Shown: piece after piece, positions 9,356 through 19,995 of the stretch
Layout of the letters: the number at the start of each line of letters is the position of its first letter
Position numbering within the stretch: position 1 is the first letter of the stretch
Assembly (NCBI GenBank): GCA_963721335.1
Contig: CAVRIV010000005.1
Coordinates: 313,216 to 377,215 of the forward strand
Reading direction: 5' to 3'
Length of the DNA: 64,000 nucleotides
Source: CAVXDY01 sp963721335
Lineage (GTDB): Bacteria > Actinomycetota > Thermoleophilia > Miltoncostaeales > Miltoncostaeaceae
Position numbers and translations under genes: made by a program
The notes under the pieces: generated by a model
What the model saw: only the letters and a program-made list of their open reading frames with translations
Told to the model about the DNA's origin: nothing
Database searches by the model: none

Positions 9356-10080
9356 TGGCCGCCGACCTGGCGGGCTCGCCCACGAGCGGCGTCCGGGTGC
9401 AGCTCTGCGGGGACGCCCACCTGTCGAACTTCGGGTTCTTCGCGACGCCCGAGCGCTCGCTCGTCTTCAGCGTGAACCACTTCGACGAGAGCCTGCCCGG
9501 CCCGTGGGAGTGGGACGTCAAGCGGCTCGCCGCCAGCGTCGCGATCGCGGCCCGCCAGCGGGGCGAGCGGGAGGACGTCCGGAGGAGCCTGGTCGCGAGG
9601 ACGGTCGGCTCGTACCGGCGCGCGATGAGGGACTTCGCCCTCATGCGCCACGTCGAGGTCTGGTACGCGCGCGCCGACACCGAGATGATCCGGCGGCGGC
9701 TCGGCTCGGAGGCCGCGAAGGGAGAGACCGAGACCTTCGAGAAGAGCATCTCCAAGGCGCGCGCGAAGGACAGCATGCGCGCCCTGGATCGCCTCACCCA
9801 GCGGGTGGACGGCGAGCTGCGCATCGTCAACGACCCTCCACTCATCGTCCCGATCGAGCAGTTGGCGGAAGGACGGTACGCCGACGCGATCCAGGCGGGC
9901 CTCACCGCCATCCTCAGCGCCTACCGCCGTACGCTGCAACGCGACCGGCGGCGGCTACTGGACGGCTACCGGTTGGTCCACGTGGCCCGGAAGGTCGTGG
10001 GCGTCGGCAGCGTGGGCACGCGCGCCTGGATCGCCCTCTTCGTGGGGCGCGACGAGCAGGACCCGCTGGTACTGCAGGTG
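9139..10080 (+). pseudogene. DUF2252-family protein, truncated at the C terminus (paralogue 1)
   Basis: About 314 residues align with the first two thirds of the intact paralogue at 35623-37065: RDPVELLEKQAATRVPELVP, LCGDAHLSNFGFF, SVNHFDESLPGPWEWDVKRL, ARAKDSMRALDRL, NDPPLIVP, and GVGSVGTRAWIAL. GDAHLSN and the downstream acidic NHFDE resemble the catalytic loop and metal site of aminoglycoside-phosphotransferase-like kinases (inference). Similarity stops abruptly after LVLQV at 10080, exactly where the stop codon of the convergent MFS gene begins; about 140 residues found in the paralogues are absent. A deletion that fused two convergent genes, or an assembly join, would explain this. Confidence 0.75.
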
Positions 10081-11673
10081 CTAGCCGAAGGCCCCCAAGT
10101 TGACCTCGGACGGCGCAGGGTCGGGTTGCCGGGCCATGCCGAACGTGATCAACAGCCCGATGAGACCCGCCAGGAGCGGGATCAGCAGCGCCACCTGGAG
10201 GGCGATCGGCCGGGCGTCCGTGTTGATCCGGATGATCTCGTCCTGAACGTCCTGGGGCTGGCCGACGAGCAGCCCTTCGAGCTTGGTGTTGGTCATCACC
10301 TCGGCGTCGTCCTCCAGCGCGTTCGCGACCTGCTCCTGCTGGGCGGGAGCCAGCACGGTGCTCGACTCCGCCAGCTGGGTGAAGGTGATCGAGAGCGCGG
10401 CCAGCATGATGCCGCCCGCGACGGCGAGCCCGAACGACAGCCCGAAGGAGCCGGCCGCCGAGTTCACGCCGGCGGCCTCGCTGACGCGCTCCTCCGCGAT
10501 CGGGGCCAGCGTGTAGTTGTTGAGCTGGGACACCAGGAAGCCCAGCCCCGATCCCGCGATCACCAGGGGGACCAGCAGGTACCAGCCGGAGTCGGCCCGC
10601 GGAACGATCGGGATCAGGATCGCCATGCCGATCGTCACGAGCGCGAATCCGAGCCGGATGATGCTGCTCGGGCGTCGCCCCCCCGCCTTCTTCCCCGCGA
10701 GGACCGCCACCGCGAACATGCTGAGCGAGAGCGGCGCGAGCGAGAGGCCCGCCTCGAGCGCGTTGTACTCGAGCACCATCTGCAGGTAGATGGGCAGCGT
10801 GATCATCGCGCCGCCGAGGGCGACCTGCTGGAGCAGCTGCCCCGAGACTCCGAACCGGAAGATCTTCGACGTGAAGAGGCCCGGGTCGATCAGCGCCGGC
10901 TTTCCCTGGCGCGTGCGGCGCACGATCCAGTAGACGAACGCCGCCAGGGCGACCGCGCCGAGCGCGATGATCGCGCCGACGAACTCGCCCCCCTCCTGCC
11001 AGACCAGGATGCCCAGGACGATGCCGCCCATGCCCACGACCGAGAGAGCCGCCCCGACGAGGTCGATGCGCCGGGGCCCGGTGTAGGGCACGTCGCGCAC
11101 GAGCCCCATGCCCGAGAGCACGATCGCGATGATGACGACCTCGAGCAGGAACCCGACGCGCCAGGACAGGTAGGTGGTGATGAAGCCCCCCAGCAGCGGT
11201 CCGACGCCGGCGGCGATCGCGGCCGCGGCCCCGACCAGGGCGTAGGCCTTCTTCTGCGCCGCTCCCTCGAAGTTGCCGTGGATGAGCGACTGCATGGAGG
11301 GCAGCAGAAGCGACGCCCCGAGCCCGCCCACCACCGCCCAGAAGATGATCACCGCCGTCAGGCCCTGGGCGACCGCCATCGCCAGGGCGCCGGTGGCGTA
11401 GCCGAGCAGGCCGAGCACGTAGGCGCGCTTGCGCCCGATGAGATCGCCGACCTTGCTGCCGATCAGGATGAACGCGGCAGACACCAGCGCCTCGAGCGCG
11501 ATCGCCGACTGGACGCCGCTGACGGTCGTGTCGAGGTCCTCGACCACCGCGGAGATCGAGACGTTCATCAGCGATGTGTCGACGACGAGCACGAACATCG
11601 CCATCGCCAGCAGGATGGCGAGCCGTGTATTGCCCGTCGCCTCAGGGGGCGCGCTGGGGCCGGGCTCCGGCAT
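10081..11673 (-). CDS. DHA2-type MFS multidrug exporter (14 membrane segments)
   Basis: 530 residues, intact, with the hydrophobic pattern of a 14-helix EmrB/QacA-type exporter. Signature segments are visible: DTSLMNVSISAV in helix 1 (the D-(x)n-N pattern of DHA2 proteins), GSKVGDLIGRKRAYVLGLL (MFS motif A, residues 73-91), and GVGPLLGGFITTYLSWR (antiporter motif C region, about 155-171). A large periplasmic loop near residues 430-490 is typical. Proton-driven efflux of a hydrophobic compound is the family role; substrate unknown. It overlaps the HD gene by 32 bases, so the two may be co-transcribed from the element at 12406. Confidence 0.92.
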   Translation of the reverse strand: MPEPGPSAPPEATGNTRLAILLAMAMFVLVVDTSLMNVSISAVVEDLDTTVSGVQSAIALEALVSAAFILIGSKVGDLIGRKRAYVLGLLGYATGALAMAVAQGLTAVIIFWAVVGGLGASLLLPSMQSLIHGNFEGAAQKKAYALVGAAAAIAAGVGPLLGGFITTYLSWRVGFLLEVVIIAIVLSGMGLVRDVPYTGPRRIDLVGAALSVVGMGGIVLGILVWQEGGEFVGAIIALGAVALAAFVYWIVRRTRQGKPALIDPGLFTSKIFRFGVSGQLLQQVALGGAMITLPIYLQMVLEYNALEAGLSLAPLSLSMFAVAVLAGKKAGGRRPSSIIRLGFALVTIGMAILIPIVPRADSGWYLLVPLVIAGSGLGFLVSQLNNYTLAPIAEERVSEAAGVNSAAGSFGLSFGLAVAGGIMLAALSITFTQLAESSTVLAPAQQEQVANALEDDAEVMTNTKLEGLLVGQPQDVQDEIIRINTDARPIALQVALLIPLLAGLIGLLITFGMARQPDPAPSEVNLGAFG

Positions 11674-12292
11674 GGCGGAAGGCTACGCGCCCGCTCGGAC
11701 GGGGAAGGCTCCAAGCGCGCGAGACGCGAGTGCGGCCACCTCGGGCGCTCGATCGGTACGAGAAGCTCACGAGCCGCGCGCCGGCCGCCTGAGGCCGTAC
11801 GCGATCCCATGTCAGGGCCCGCCCGATCCCGCTCCGGTGCGGGCCGGCCCGGCGCCCTGTGGCGCCCCCGGCCACCTCCGCGGCGAGCAGGGCGCGGGCG
11901 CGGTCGTACGGCGGTGCCCAGTTCGCCCCCGGATCGCGGGGGTGGCGGGCGCGGTCCTCCATGTCGGCGCGCTTGACGGTCCGAGCGATGTGCCCCGCTC
12001 TCCCGGCGGCGCGGGCGATCACGAGCACGTGCTCGAGGAAGCTGCGGTCGCACGCATCGCCCGTGTCGCGCGTCAGCAGGCGGACGGCGGCGAGCTCGTC
12101 CGGGCTCAGGCCGGCGGCCACGAGGTCGGGCTCGCCGCACCCGGTCCACTCGAGCGCGTCGTGGAGCCAGGCGACGGCGCGCGCGAAGGGCGGCACGGCG
12201 GAGGCGACCCTCCTGACGTGATCGAGGAACATCCGGCCGCTCGGCTCGACCTGACCCCGGTGGGCGCGCTCGGCGAGCTCCCGGGCGCGCAT
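11642..12292 (-). CDS. HD-domain phosphohydrolase-like protein
   Basis: 216 residues. The N-terminal 110 residues look like the HD fold of (p)ppGpp-hydrolase/SpoT-like proteins: FLDHVRRVA (first His), VAWLHDALEW (the HD pair), and a later Asp in KRADMEDRARHP. After about residue 135 the translation becomes Arg/Gly-rich and poorly conserved-looking and runs into the MFS start, so the native C terminus may be shorter or frame-shifted. ATG 12292 puts the first helix at residue 1; an upstream start is possible. Nucleotide or alarmone hydrolysis is an inference from the motifs. Confidence 0.6.
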   Translation of the reverse strand: MRARELAERAHRGQVEPSGRMFLDHVRRVASAVPPFARAVAWLHDALEWTGCGEPDLVAAGLSPDELAAVRLLTRDTGDACDRSFLEHVLVIARAAGRAGHIARTVKRADMEDRARHPRDPGANWAPPYDRARALLAAEVAGGATGRRAGPHRSGIGRALTWDRVRPQAAGARLVSFSYRSSARGGRTRVSRAWSLPRPSGRVAFRHAGARPQRAP

Positions 12293-12405
12293 GGCGCCGG
12301 CACCCTCGGCCTCCGGGCCGGCCGATCTCGGCGATGGCCACCTGGTCCCCCTGGTCGGGTCGGCCTCGGACGGCGGACATGATGCCGTCGTTCACATCGA
12401 TGCAA

Positions 12406-12426
12406 CATCATCCCGATGGGGTGAAC
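12406..12426 (-). promoter_or_regulatory. copy 3 of the recurrent element
   Basis: On the minus strand TTCACCCCATCGGGATGATG, reading toward the HD gene about 114 bases away. With the copy at 12471 it forms a divergent pair, each pointing at its own gene. Confidence 0.55.
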
Positions 12427-12470
12427 CCGGCGTCGCGCGCGGAGCCGCGGTCTCACAGGCGCGCCGGCTC

Positions 12471-12490
12471 TTCGTCCCTTCGGGTCGATG
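12471..12490 (+). promoter_or_regulatory. copy 4 of the recurrent element
   Basis: TTCGTCCCTTCGGGTCGATG, pointing at the GH13 gene. It contains the ATG at 12488, which is therefore unlikely to be the true start of that gene. Confidence 0.5.
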
Positions 12491-12538
12491 GCGTCGCGGT
12501 TTCGGGCTGATTGGATCTCGCCCGTGGCGTCGGCCCTG

Positions 12539-14014
12539 GTGCGAAACCCCCTCATCTACGAGATCAACACGTGGGTCTGGCTCGACGAGCTGGGACGGCG
12601 CGACGGAGCCGCGATCGACCTCGCCGGGGTTCCGCCGGGCGAATGGGACCGGATCCGCGACCTCGGCTTCGACGCCGTCTGGCTGATGGGGGTCTGGGAG
12701 CGCAGCCCGGCGGGGATCGCCATCGCGCTCGAGGACGAGGAGCTCGACGCGTCCTTTCGCCGCGCGCTGCCCGATGCCGGACCGGAGGACGTCGTCGGCT
12801 CGCCGTACTGCGTCCGGAGCTACACCGTGGACGCGCACCTCGGCGGACCGGAGGGCCTCGCCACCGCCCGCGCCGCGCTCGCCGAGCGGGGGCTGGCGCT
12901 GATCCTCGACTTCGTGCCGAACCACGTCGCGCCCGACCACCCGTGGACGGAGGACCATCCCGAGTACTTCGTCCTCGGCACCGACGAGGACCTCGCGCGC
13001 GACCCCGCCTCGTTCATCCGCGTCGGCGACCGCGTCCTGGCCAACGGCCGGGACCCGTACTTCCCGGCCTGGCCCGACGTCGTGCAGCTGAACGCCTTCT
13101 CGCCGGCGCTGCGGGCGGCCACGGTCGACACGCTGACCGCGATCGCCGCGCAGTGCGACGGCGTCCGCTGCGACATGGCGATGCTGATGATGAACGAGGT
13201 CTTCGAGCGCACGTGGGGCGAGCGCGCCGGCCCGCGGCCGGACGCCGACTACTGGCCCGCCGTGATCCCGTCCGTCCGGCAGGCCCACCCCGGTTTCGTC
13301 TTCATGGCCGAGGCCTACTGGGACATGGAGTGGGCGCTCCAGCAGCAGGGCTTCGACTACTGCTACGACAAGCGCCTCTACGACCGCCTGGTGAGCGACG
13401 GCGGCGAGCAGGTGCGCGGGCACCTGAGCGGGGACGACGCCTACCAGGCCGGGTTGGTCCGCTTCATCGAGAACCACGACGAGCCGCGGGCGGCGGCCAC
13501 CTTCCCGGGCGACAAGGCGCGCGCCGCCGCCGTGGTGGCGTTGACCCAGACCGGCGCGAGGATCGTCCACGAGGGGCAGATGGAGGGACGGACGACGCGC
13601 GTGCCGGTGTTCCTCGCCCGCAGACCCGACGAGACGGCCGACGCCGCGCTCCGGGCGTTCTACGAGGGGCTGTTGGCGGCACTCGGGGACGGCATGGTCC
13701 AGAACGGCCGATGGCAGCTCGCCGGGACCGGTGGGTGGGCGGGGAACGACACATGGCGGAACCTGGTCGCCTGGAGCTGGCATGGCGAGACCCGCCGCCT
13801 CGTGGTCGTGAACCTGGGCGACGCCCCCGCGTCGGGCCATGTCTCGCTCGCGTGGGACGACCTCCGCGGGCGCCCGTGGCGGCTGGACGACGCCGCCACC
13901 GGCGAGAGCTACGAGCGCAGCGGCGACGAGCTCCACGACAACCTCTACGTCGCCCTCGACGCCTGGGGCTGGCACCTGTTCACCCTGACCCCACTCGCCC
14001 CCCTGGAGGGCTGA
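12539..14014 (+). CDS. GH13-family alpha-amylase/trehalose-synthase-like enzyme
   Basis: About 491 residues with a (beta/alpha)8 GH13 core. Visible conserved regions: IYEINTWVWLDEL at the start, DFVPNHV (region I), DGVRCDMAML with the nucleophile Asp (region II), FMAEAYWDME with the acid Glu (region III), and FIENHDEPRAA with the third carboxylate (region IV). The GTG at 12539 begins exactly at the family start (RNPLIYEIN) and clears the regulatory element at 12471-12490; the ATG at 12488 is an alternative. It is followed after 4 bases by a GH63-type glucosidase and then a DUF2252 gene, suggesting turnover of a glucan or compatible-solute glycoside. Exact substrate not determinable. Confidence 0.85.
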   Translation: MRNPLIYEINTWVWLDELGRRDGAAIDLAGVPPGEWDRIRDLGFDAVWLMGVWERSPAGIAIALEDEELDASFRRALPDAGPEDVVGSPYCVRSYTVDAHLGGPEGLATARAALAERGLALILDFVPNHVAPDHPWTEDHPEYFVLGTDEDLARDPASFIRVGDRVLANGRDPYFPAWPDVVQLNAFSPALRAATVDTLTAIAAQCDGVRCDMAMLMMNEVFERTWGERAGPRPDADYWPAVIPSVRQAHPGFVFMAEAYWDMEWALQQQGFDYCYDKRLYDRLVSDGGEQVRGHLSGDDAYQAGLVRFIENHDEPRAAATFPGDKARAAAVVALTQTGARIVHEGQMEGRTTRVPVFLARRPDETADAALRAFYEGLLAALGDGMVQNGRWQLAGTGGWAGNDTWRNLVAWSWHGETRRLVVVNLGDAPASGHVSLAWDDLRGRPWRLDDAATGESYERSGDELHDNLYVALDAWGWHLFTLTPLAPLEG

Positions 14015-14018
14015 CCCG

Positions 14019-16734
14019 ATGCCGACCTCGCCCGAGCCGCCGCGGACCGCCGAGCACGCCCGCCTCGCCGAGGCGACCGGGCGGGCCGAGGACGATCTCT
14101 TCTCGGCGAACCCGTGGTACGAGTGGGGCCCGTACCTCAGCGAGCGCGCATGGGGCACGGTCCGCGAGGACTACTCCGAGAGCGGCGACGCCTGGGGGTC
14201 GTTTCCGCACGACCACGCCCGCTCCCGCGCGTACCGCTGGAATGAGGACGGCATGGCGGGGATCTCCGACATCCGCCACGAGCTGTGCCTCGCGCTCGCG
14301 CTCTGGAACGGCCAGGACGCCATCCTGAAGGAGCGGATGTTCGGCCTGACCGGCCCGCAGGGCAACCACGGGGAGGACGTCAAGGAGTACTGGTGGTTCC
14401 TCGAGGGGCTGCCGAGTCACGCGCTCCTGCGCTGGCGCTACCACTACCCCCAGGCCGCCTTCCCCTACGAGCAGCTGGTGCATCATGGCCGGGGCCTCCA
14501 GGACCCCGAGCTCGAGCTGCTCGACACCGGCGTGTTCGACGACGACCGCTACTGGTCGGTGGACCTCACCTACGCCAAGGCCTCGCCGACCGAGGTGCTG
14601 GTCCGGATCGAGCTCGAGAACCACGGCCCGGATGAGGCCACCCTCGAGGTGCTGCCCACGCTCTGGTTCCGCAAGACCTGGGCGTCCGGCGACACGTCGG
14701 GCCGTCCTCGCATCGAGCGCGACGGGTCAGGCCTCAGGGTCGCCGATCACGCGCTGGCGGGGTACCGGCTCGAGGGCGCCGACGGCCCCGACGGAGCCGT
14801 CCCCGAGGCGCTCTTCTGCGAGAACGAGACGAACGCTCCCCGGATCTTCGGCTCGGAGCCGACCACCCCCTACCCGAAGGACGGCATCAACGACCACGTC
14901 GTCGCCGGCGCGGCGACGGTCAACCCGGAGGGGTTCGGCACGAAGGCGGCGCTCCGCTACCGCGTGACCGTCCCCGCCGGAGGCACGGCCGAGCTGCGGC
15001 TGCGGCTGCACCGGCCGCCGGAGGGGACGGCCGCCACGAGGCCGGCGCGCCGGCGACTGGTCGCGGCGGCGCGTTCGACGACGTCGTCAGGGCTCGCGAA
15101 GCGGAGGCGGACGAGTTCTACGGGGCGCTCGCGCCGGCCGGTACGACGCCCGAGACGATGCGGGTGCTCCGTCAGGCGTGCGCCGGGCTCGTGTGGAGCA
15201 AGCAGATGTACCCGTACAACGTGCGCCGCTGGCTCGACGGCGACCCGGGCGAGCCGCCCCCGCCCGAATCCCATCGCCACGGACGCAACAGCGGCTGGGG
15301 GCACCTCGACGCCTTCGACGTGCTCGCGATGCCGGATCCCTGGGAGTACCCGTGGTTCGCGGCCTGGGACAGCGGATTCCACGCGGTGGTCTGGGCGCAT
15401 CTCGACCCCGCGTTCGCGAAGTACCAGCTCGTCGTGCTGCTCCGGGAGTGGTTCCTTCACCCCAACGGGGCGCTCCCCGCCTACGAGTGGAACTTCGACG
15501 ACGTCAACCCGCCGGTGCACGTGATGGCGGCGATCCGGGTGTTCCAGATCGACGGCGGCACCGACCGCGCGTTCCTCGAGCGCATCTTCCAGAAGCTGCT
15601 CGTCAACTTCACGTGGTGGCTCAACCGGCAGGACGCCGACGGGAACAACGTGTTCGGCGGCGGCTTCCTCGGGCTCGACAACATCAGCCCGGTCGATCGC
15701 TCGAACCTCCCCGAGGGCGTCACCCTCCAGCAGGCCGACGGCACGGCGTGGATGGCCTATTACGCCCTCTCGATGCTCGTCATCGCGGCGGAGCTCGCAG
15801 AGGAGAACGACGTCTACGACGACATGGTGATCAAGTTCGTCGAGCAGTTCGTCCTGATCGCGCGGGCGCTCGACGGTCAGGGGCTCTACGACTCCGAGGA
15901 CGGGTTCTTCTACGACAGGATCACCTTCCCGTCGGGGGACAGCGCCCCGATGAAGGTGCAGACGATCTCCGGCCTGATCCCGCTGCTCCCCGCCGTCGGC
16001 CTGCCGTTGCACGCGATGGGCTCGGCCGGCAGGCTCCGCGCGCGGCTGGCCCGTGTTCGCCAGGCGCTGGACGGACAGCGGCGGGAGCATGGCCGGCCGG
16101 CTGCGCGAGGTCGGCGACGAGCGCACGGTGCTCCTCTCGGTGATCGCGCCCGGCGACCTGCGGCGGACCCTTCGGGAGTTCTTCGACGAGTCGGCGTTCC
16201 TCTCGCCGCACGGCCTGCGCTCGGTCTCGAAGCGCTACGACGGGAACCCGTACACGGTGGCCGGCGTGCCCGGCTCGATGATCGACTACGAGCCGGCCGA
16301 ATCGACCACCTCCATGTTCGGGGGCAATTCCAACTGGCGCGGCCCGGTCTGGATCCCGGTCAACTACCTGGCGATCCGCTCCTTCACGGCCCTCCAGCGC
16401 TTCCTCGGCGACGAGTTCACCGTCGAGTATCCGACCGGCTCGGGGAAGGAGCGCACCCTCGCGTGGATCGCCCAGGACCTCTCCGACCGGATCCTCTCGA
16501 TCTGGCTGCCCGGACCGGACGGCGACCGACCCGTCTACGGAGGCAACCGGCGGCTTCAGGAGGACTCGGCGTGGCGGGACAACCTCATGTTCTTCGAGTA
16601 CTTCCACGGCGACGACGGAGCCGGTCTCGGCGCCATGCACCAGACCGGCTGGACGGCGATCATCGCCGACCTGATCCTCGACCCCCCCGGTGCGGCGAGC
16701 GACGACCCGGTCGGGCGAGGAAGGAGACCGATGA
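14019..16734 (+). CDS. GH63/MGH1-type glucosidase (frame broken)
   Basis: About 900 residues when rejoined. The N-terminal part is strongly characteristic (NPWYEWGPYLSERAWGTVRE, SYxxHDHARSRAYRW-type segment, GNHGEDVKEYWWFL); the catalytic (alpha/alpha)6 part follows with WPEYPWFAAWD-like PWEYPWFAAWDSGF, GALPAYEWNFDDVNPPVH, MFGGNSNWRGPVW and HQTGWT. Breaks lie between 15010 and 15068 and at the CCC 16050-16052. The frame then reads through into the DUF2252 gene; if the C7 run at 16682-16688 were six bases the protein would end at TGA 16734, overlapping the next ATG as ATGA. Related enzymes hydrolyse glucosylglycerate, mannosylglycerate or short glucosides; with the GH13 gene upstream, solute-glycoside breakdown is likely. 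Confidence 0.8.
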
Positions 16735-18165
16735 GCACCACGGCAGCGACGACGGGCACGAGCGACCGGAAGGTTCCGCACTTCTCGGTGGCGGAGCGGG
16801 CGGCGCGGGGAAAGGCGGCGCGCGCGGAGATCCCGCGCCGGGTGCATGGGGAATGGGCGCCGCCGCCCGGGCGTCGCGACCCGGTCGATCTGCTGGAGGA
16901 GCAGGCGACCACGCGCGTGCCGGAGCTCGTGCCGATCCGCTACGGGCGGATGCTGGTCTCGCCGTTCACGTTCTTTCGCGGTGCGGCGTATCTGATGGCG
17001 GCGGATCTCGCCGGCTCGCCGCGAACGGGCCTTCACACGCAGCTGTGCGGCGATGCCCACCTGTCGAACTTCGGGGCCTTCGCCGCCCCCGATCGGCAGA
17101 TCACTTTTGACGTCAACGACTTCGACGAGACGCTGCCGGGGCCGTTCGAGTGGGATCTCAAGCGCCTGGTCGCGAGCTTTGCGGTCGCCGGGCGCGATCT
17201 GGGCTTCGACGCCAAGCAGCGGCGGGGCGTCAACCTCGCGGTGACGCGGGCCTATCGCGAGGCCATGCGCAGGCTCGCGAGGCTGAGGACGCTCGATCTC
17301 TGGTACTCGCGCATCGACGTGGACGAGGCGATCAAGCAGTTCCAGAGCAAGGCGAGCGCCAAGCGCCGCAAGCTGATGGACAAGAACATCGCCAAGGCAC
17401 GCGCGAAGGACAGCCTGCGCGCGTTCGACAAGCTCACGACGATGGTCGACGGCGAGCCGCGCATCATCAGCGACCCGCCGCTGATCGTGCCGATCGAGGA
17501 GCTCGCGGGCGGGGCGCAGCAGCACGAGATCGAGGAGTTCACGCGCGGCGTGCTGCGCTCCTACCGGCGCACGCTCGCGGGCGACCGGCGGCACCTGCTG
17601 GAGCGCTTCCGCTACGTGCACGCCGCGCGCAAGGTCGTCGGCGTCGGCAGCGTCGGCACCCGCGCCTGGATCGTGCTCATGGCCGGCCACGACGCCGGCG
17701 ATCCGCTGTTCCTGCAGGTCAAGGAGGCCCAGCCCTCGGTGCTCGAGCCCTTCCTCGGCAGGAGCCGGTACGCGAACCACGGCCAGCGTGTCGTGGAGGG
17801 CCAGCGCCTGATGCAGGCGGCAAGCGACGTCATGCTCGGCTGGCAGCGGGTGGTCGGTATCGATGGCGTCGAGCGCGACTTCTACGTCCGCCAGCTCTGG
17901 GACCAGAAGGGCTCGGTGATCATCGAGGGCATGCTGCCGGCCGAGCTCGCCGCGTACGCGGAGGTCTGCGGCCAGGTGCTGGCCCGCGGCGCACGCGCGC
18001 TCGGGCGATTCCGTCGCCATCGCCGCCTACCTCGGCTCCGGCGACGTGCTCGACCGGGCACTGGCCGACTTCGCCGAGCTCTACGCGGAGCAGAACGAGC
18101 TCGACTACGCCGCGATCACCGCCGCCGTCCAGAGCGGGCGCATCACGGCGCAGACCGGGCTGTAG
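16731..18165 (+). CDS. DUF2252-family protein, kinase-like motifs (paralogue 2)
   Basis: About 477 residues from ATG 16731, which follows a strong GGAAGGAG site. Conserved blocks: VAERAARGKAARAEIPRR, ELVPIRYGRMLVSPFTFFRG, LCGDAHLSNFGAF, DVNDFDETLPGPFEWDLKRL, KARAKDSLRAFDKL, GVGSVGTRAWIVL, LFLQVKEAQPSVLEPF, and ending in ITAQTGL. A one-base insertion near 17988 (CGCGGCGCA) breaks the frame; the corrected tail (ARSGDSVAIAAYLGSGD) matches paralogue 3. GDAHLSN plus DVNDFDE resemble the HGDxHxxN catalytic loop and metal-binding Asp of phosphotransferase-fold kinases, so a small-molecule kinase role is possible but unproven. Confidence 0.85.
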
Positions 18166-18243
18166 TGCAGGAGGTGCCTCCCGGCCTCACTCACGACTCC
18201 CCGGGGAATGCGCGGACCCGATGCTCAGATGTATCGTCGCCTC

Positions 18244-18456
18244 ATGGCGATGGACGTGGCCGTACAGAGGTTGGAGGTCGGCGACGTCGTCTTGGCTGAC
18301 TTCCCCGAGCAGGGTGGAGAGGTCGAGGCGACCGTGGTGCGTGACATCGCTCGGACGGACAGCACGGTCCGCGTCACGTTGCGGGTGGGGGGATACGCCG
18401 AGTTCGTCAGGGAGTGGGCGCTCGGCGAGATGGTCACGGTCGTGCGAGGTCCTTGA
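18244..18456 (+). CDS. small hypothetical protein
   Basis: 70 residues from ATG 18244, rich in alternating hydrophobic and charged residues (LEVGDVVLADF, TVRVTLRVGGY, EWALGEMVTVV), which suggests a small all-beta barrel. Not recognised. It stands alone between the DUF2252 gene and the convergent CLC gene; the codon bias (third-position G/C) supports it being real. An upstream GTG/ATG at 18208 is a possible alternative start. Confidence 0.5.
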   Translation: MAMDVAVQRLEVGDVVLADFPEQGGEVEATVVRDIARTDSTVRVTLRVGGYAEFVREWALGEMVTVVRGP

Positions 18457-18484
18457 GCCACCGGGCTGCGTCCGCTTCGTGTGC

Positions 18485-19854
18485 TCAGTTGGATGGCGTG
18501 TCGGCCGCCGCGCCGTCTGGCGCCCCGGGGGGCTCCCGCGGGGACAGCAGGTTCGTGACGAGATAGGCGACGACCACCCCCACGATGATGAGCGGCGACG
18601 CTCCCGGCCCGTCCTCGATCGTCAGCAGCACGGCGATCACGACCGCCGAGAGCGGAAGCCGCAGCATGGATGCGGTCATGGCTCCCATGCCGACGGCCAC
18701 CGCCGGCGTGAGCGCCAGCCCCGGGAGGTGAGAGGCCGCGACCCCCAGGGCGGCACCGAGGAACAGGGCCGGAAAGGTCGGCCCGCCCCGGAAGCTCCCC
18801 AGGGAGATGCCCCAGGCGGCCCCCTTGAACAGGAGCAGCAGCACCAGCGACGCGACCGACCAGGCGGCCGGGTTCTGGGCCAGGTCCGGCAGCGCGTCCT
18901 GTCCGGAGAAGAGCACCTCGTCCACGCCGTGGCCGGTCCATTCGGAGAAGGCGATCGCGAGCCCCGCGACGGCCAGGCCGGCGGCGGGCAGGAGCAGGTA
19001 CGGCGACCGCATCGCGAGCCCGTGGACCCGCGTGCCCAGCCACACCGCGGCGAAGGTGATGAGGGCCGCGGCGACGCCCAGCGCGATCGTCCAGCCGAAG
19101 TCGGCCCAGCCGGGCTCGTCGAAGGCCGGTAGCGACAGGGGCTGGAGGGAGTACGCGCTGGTGTTCAGCCCGGCCACGGATCGCGTGCCGATGTAGACCA
19201 GCGACCCGATCCCGGCCGCCAGCAGGCCCGGGAGCAGGATGATCGGCACCCGGGGACCTCCGAGGCCGATCGCCTCGATGAGGATCACCGCGGCGATCAG
19301 CGGCGAGCCGAAGATGAGCGACACCGCGGCGAAGCTCCCCGCGGCGGCCATCACCATGAGCATCTGCGGGGGGCGTCCCGGCGCGCCAGTCTCGTGAGGA
19401 GGACCGCCAGCCCGCCGCCCAGGGCGATCAGGGGCGCCTCGGGCCCGATCACCGCGCCGAGGCCGATGGAGGCCAGCGCGGCCAGGATGACCCCCGGCAG
19501 ATCGACCGGAAGGGTCTGGCCCGCGGAGAGACCGTTGGCGGGCACATGGCCGCCCCCACCCGGCAGGCGCACGATGGCGAACGCCGTGATCAGCCCCGCG
19601 ATCGCAAGGACGGGCAGCGACCACCAGGTGGGCGTGCTGTCGAAACCGAGGGCTCCGGGCAGGTCGTCGTACACGCCGTCCTGGATCCAGTTGATCGCCT
19701 CCAGGAACCCCCACGCGGCGTAGGAGACCACCACGCCCACGACCGCCGCGAAGACCAGCAGGACCACGAACGCCCTGCTGCGAAGGATCGCGACGGGATC
19801 CGAGGACGGTGGGGCGGCCTCACTCACGCCGGTCTCCGCCTCTGCGCCGGCCAC
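18485..19854 (-). CDS. CLC-family chloride channel/antiporter (one frame break)
   Basis: About 456 residues once joined. Two membrane halves are seen. The first carries GAVIGPEAPLIALGGGLAVLL, equivalent to the GREGP filter segment with the gating Glu retained; the second carries GSFRGGPTFPALFLGAALG, equivalent to the GGIFAP segment, and ends with TASMLRLPLSAVVIAVLLT. The G6 run at 19368-19373 is one base short and splits the gene between residues about 160 and 165 (RRDAP/PQMLMVMAA). CLC proteins exchange Cl- and H+ or conduct Cl- across the plasma membrane. No neighbours in the same direction, so probably monocistronic. Confidence 0.87.
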
Positions 19855-19995
19855 GCGTTGAACGCTGGGACGAAGACGATCCCGAGAACGATCTGCACCC
19901 CGCCGCCTCCTGTCGTGATCGGCCGGGTCCGAGCCTACCCGCGGTCGCGGCGCCGGAGACCCCGCTCAGGATGAACGCCCGGGTCCCGTCGCAAC

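Noticed and set aside
10081..11976. Continuation of the DUF2252 frame for 630 more residues
   Set aside because: It is the antisense of the DHA2 exporter; charged low-complexity translation with no DUF2252 motifs.
16053..18299. Apparent natural fusion of GH63 C-terminus with DUF2252
   Set aside because: The DUF2252 part has its own strong ribosome site and ATG; one base fewer in the C7 run at 16682-16688 gives a stop overlapping that ATG. A read-through caused by an indel is simpler.
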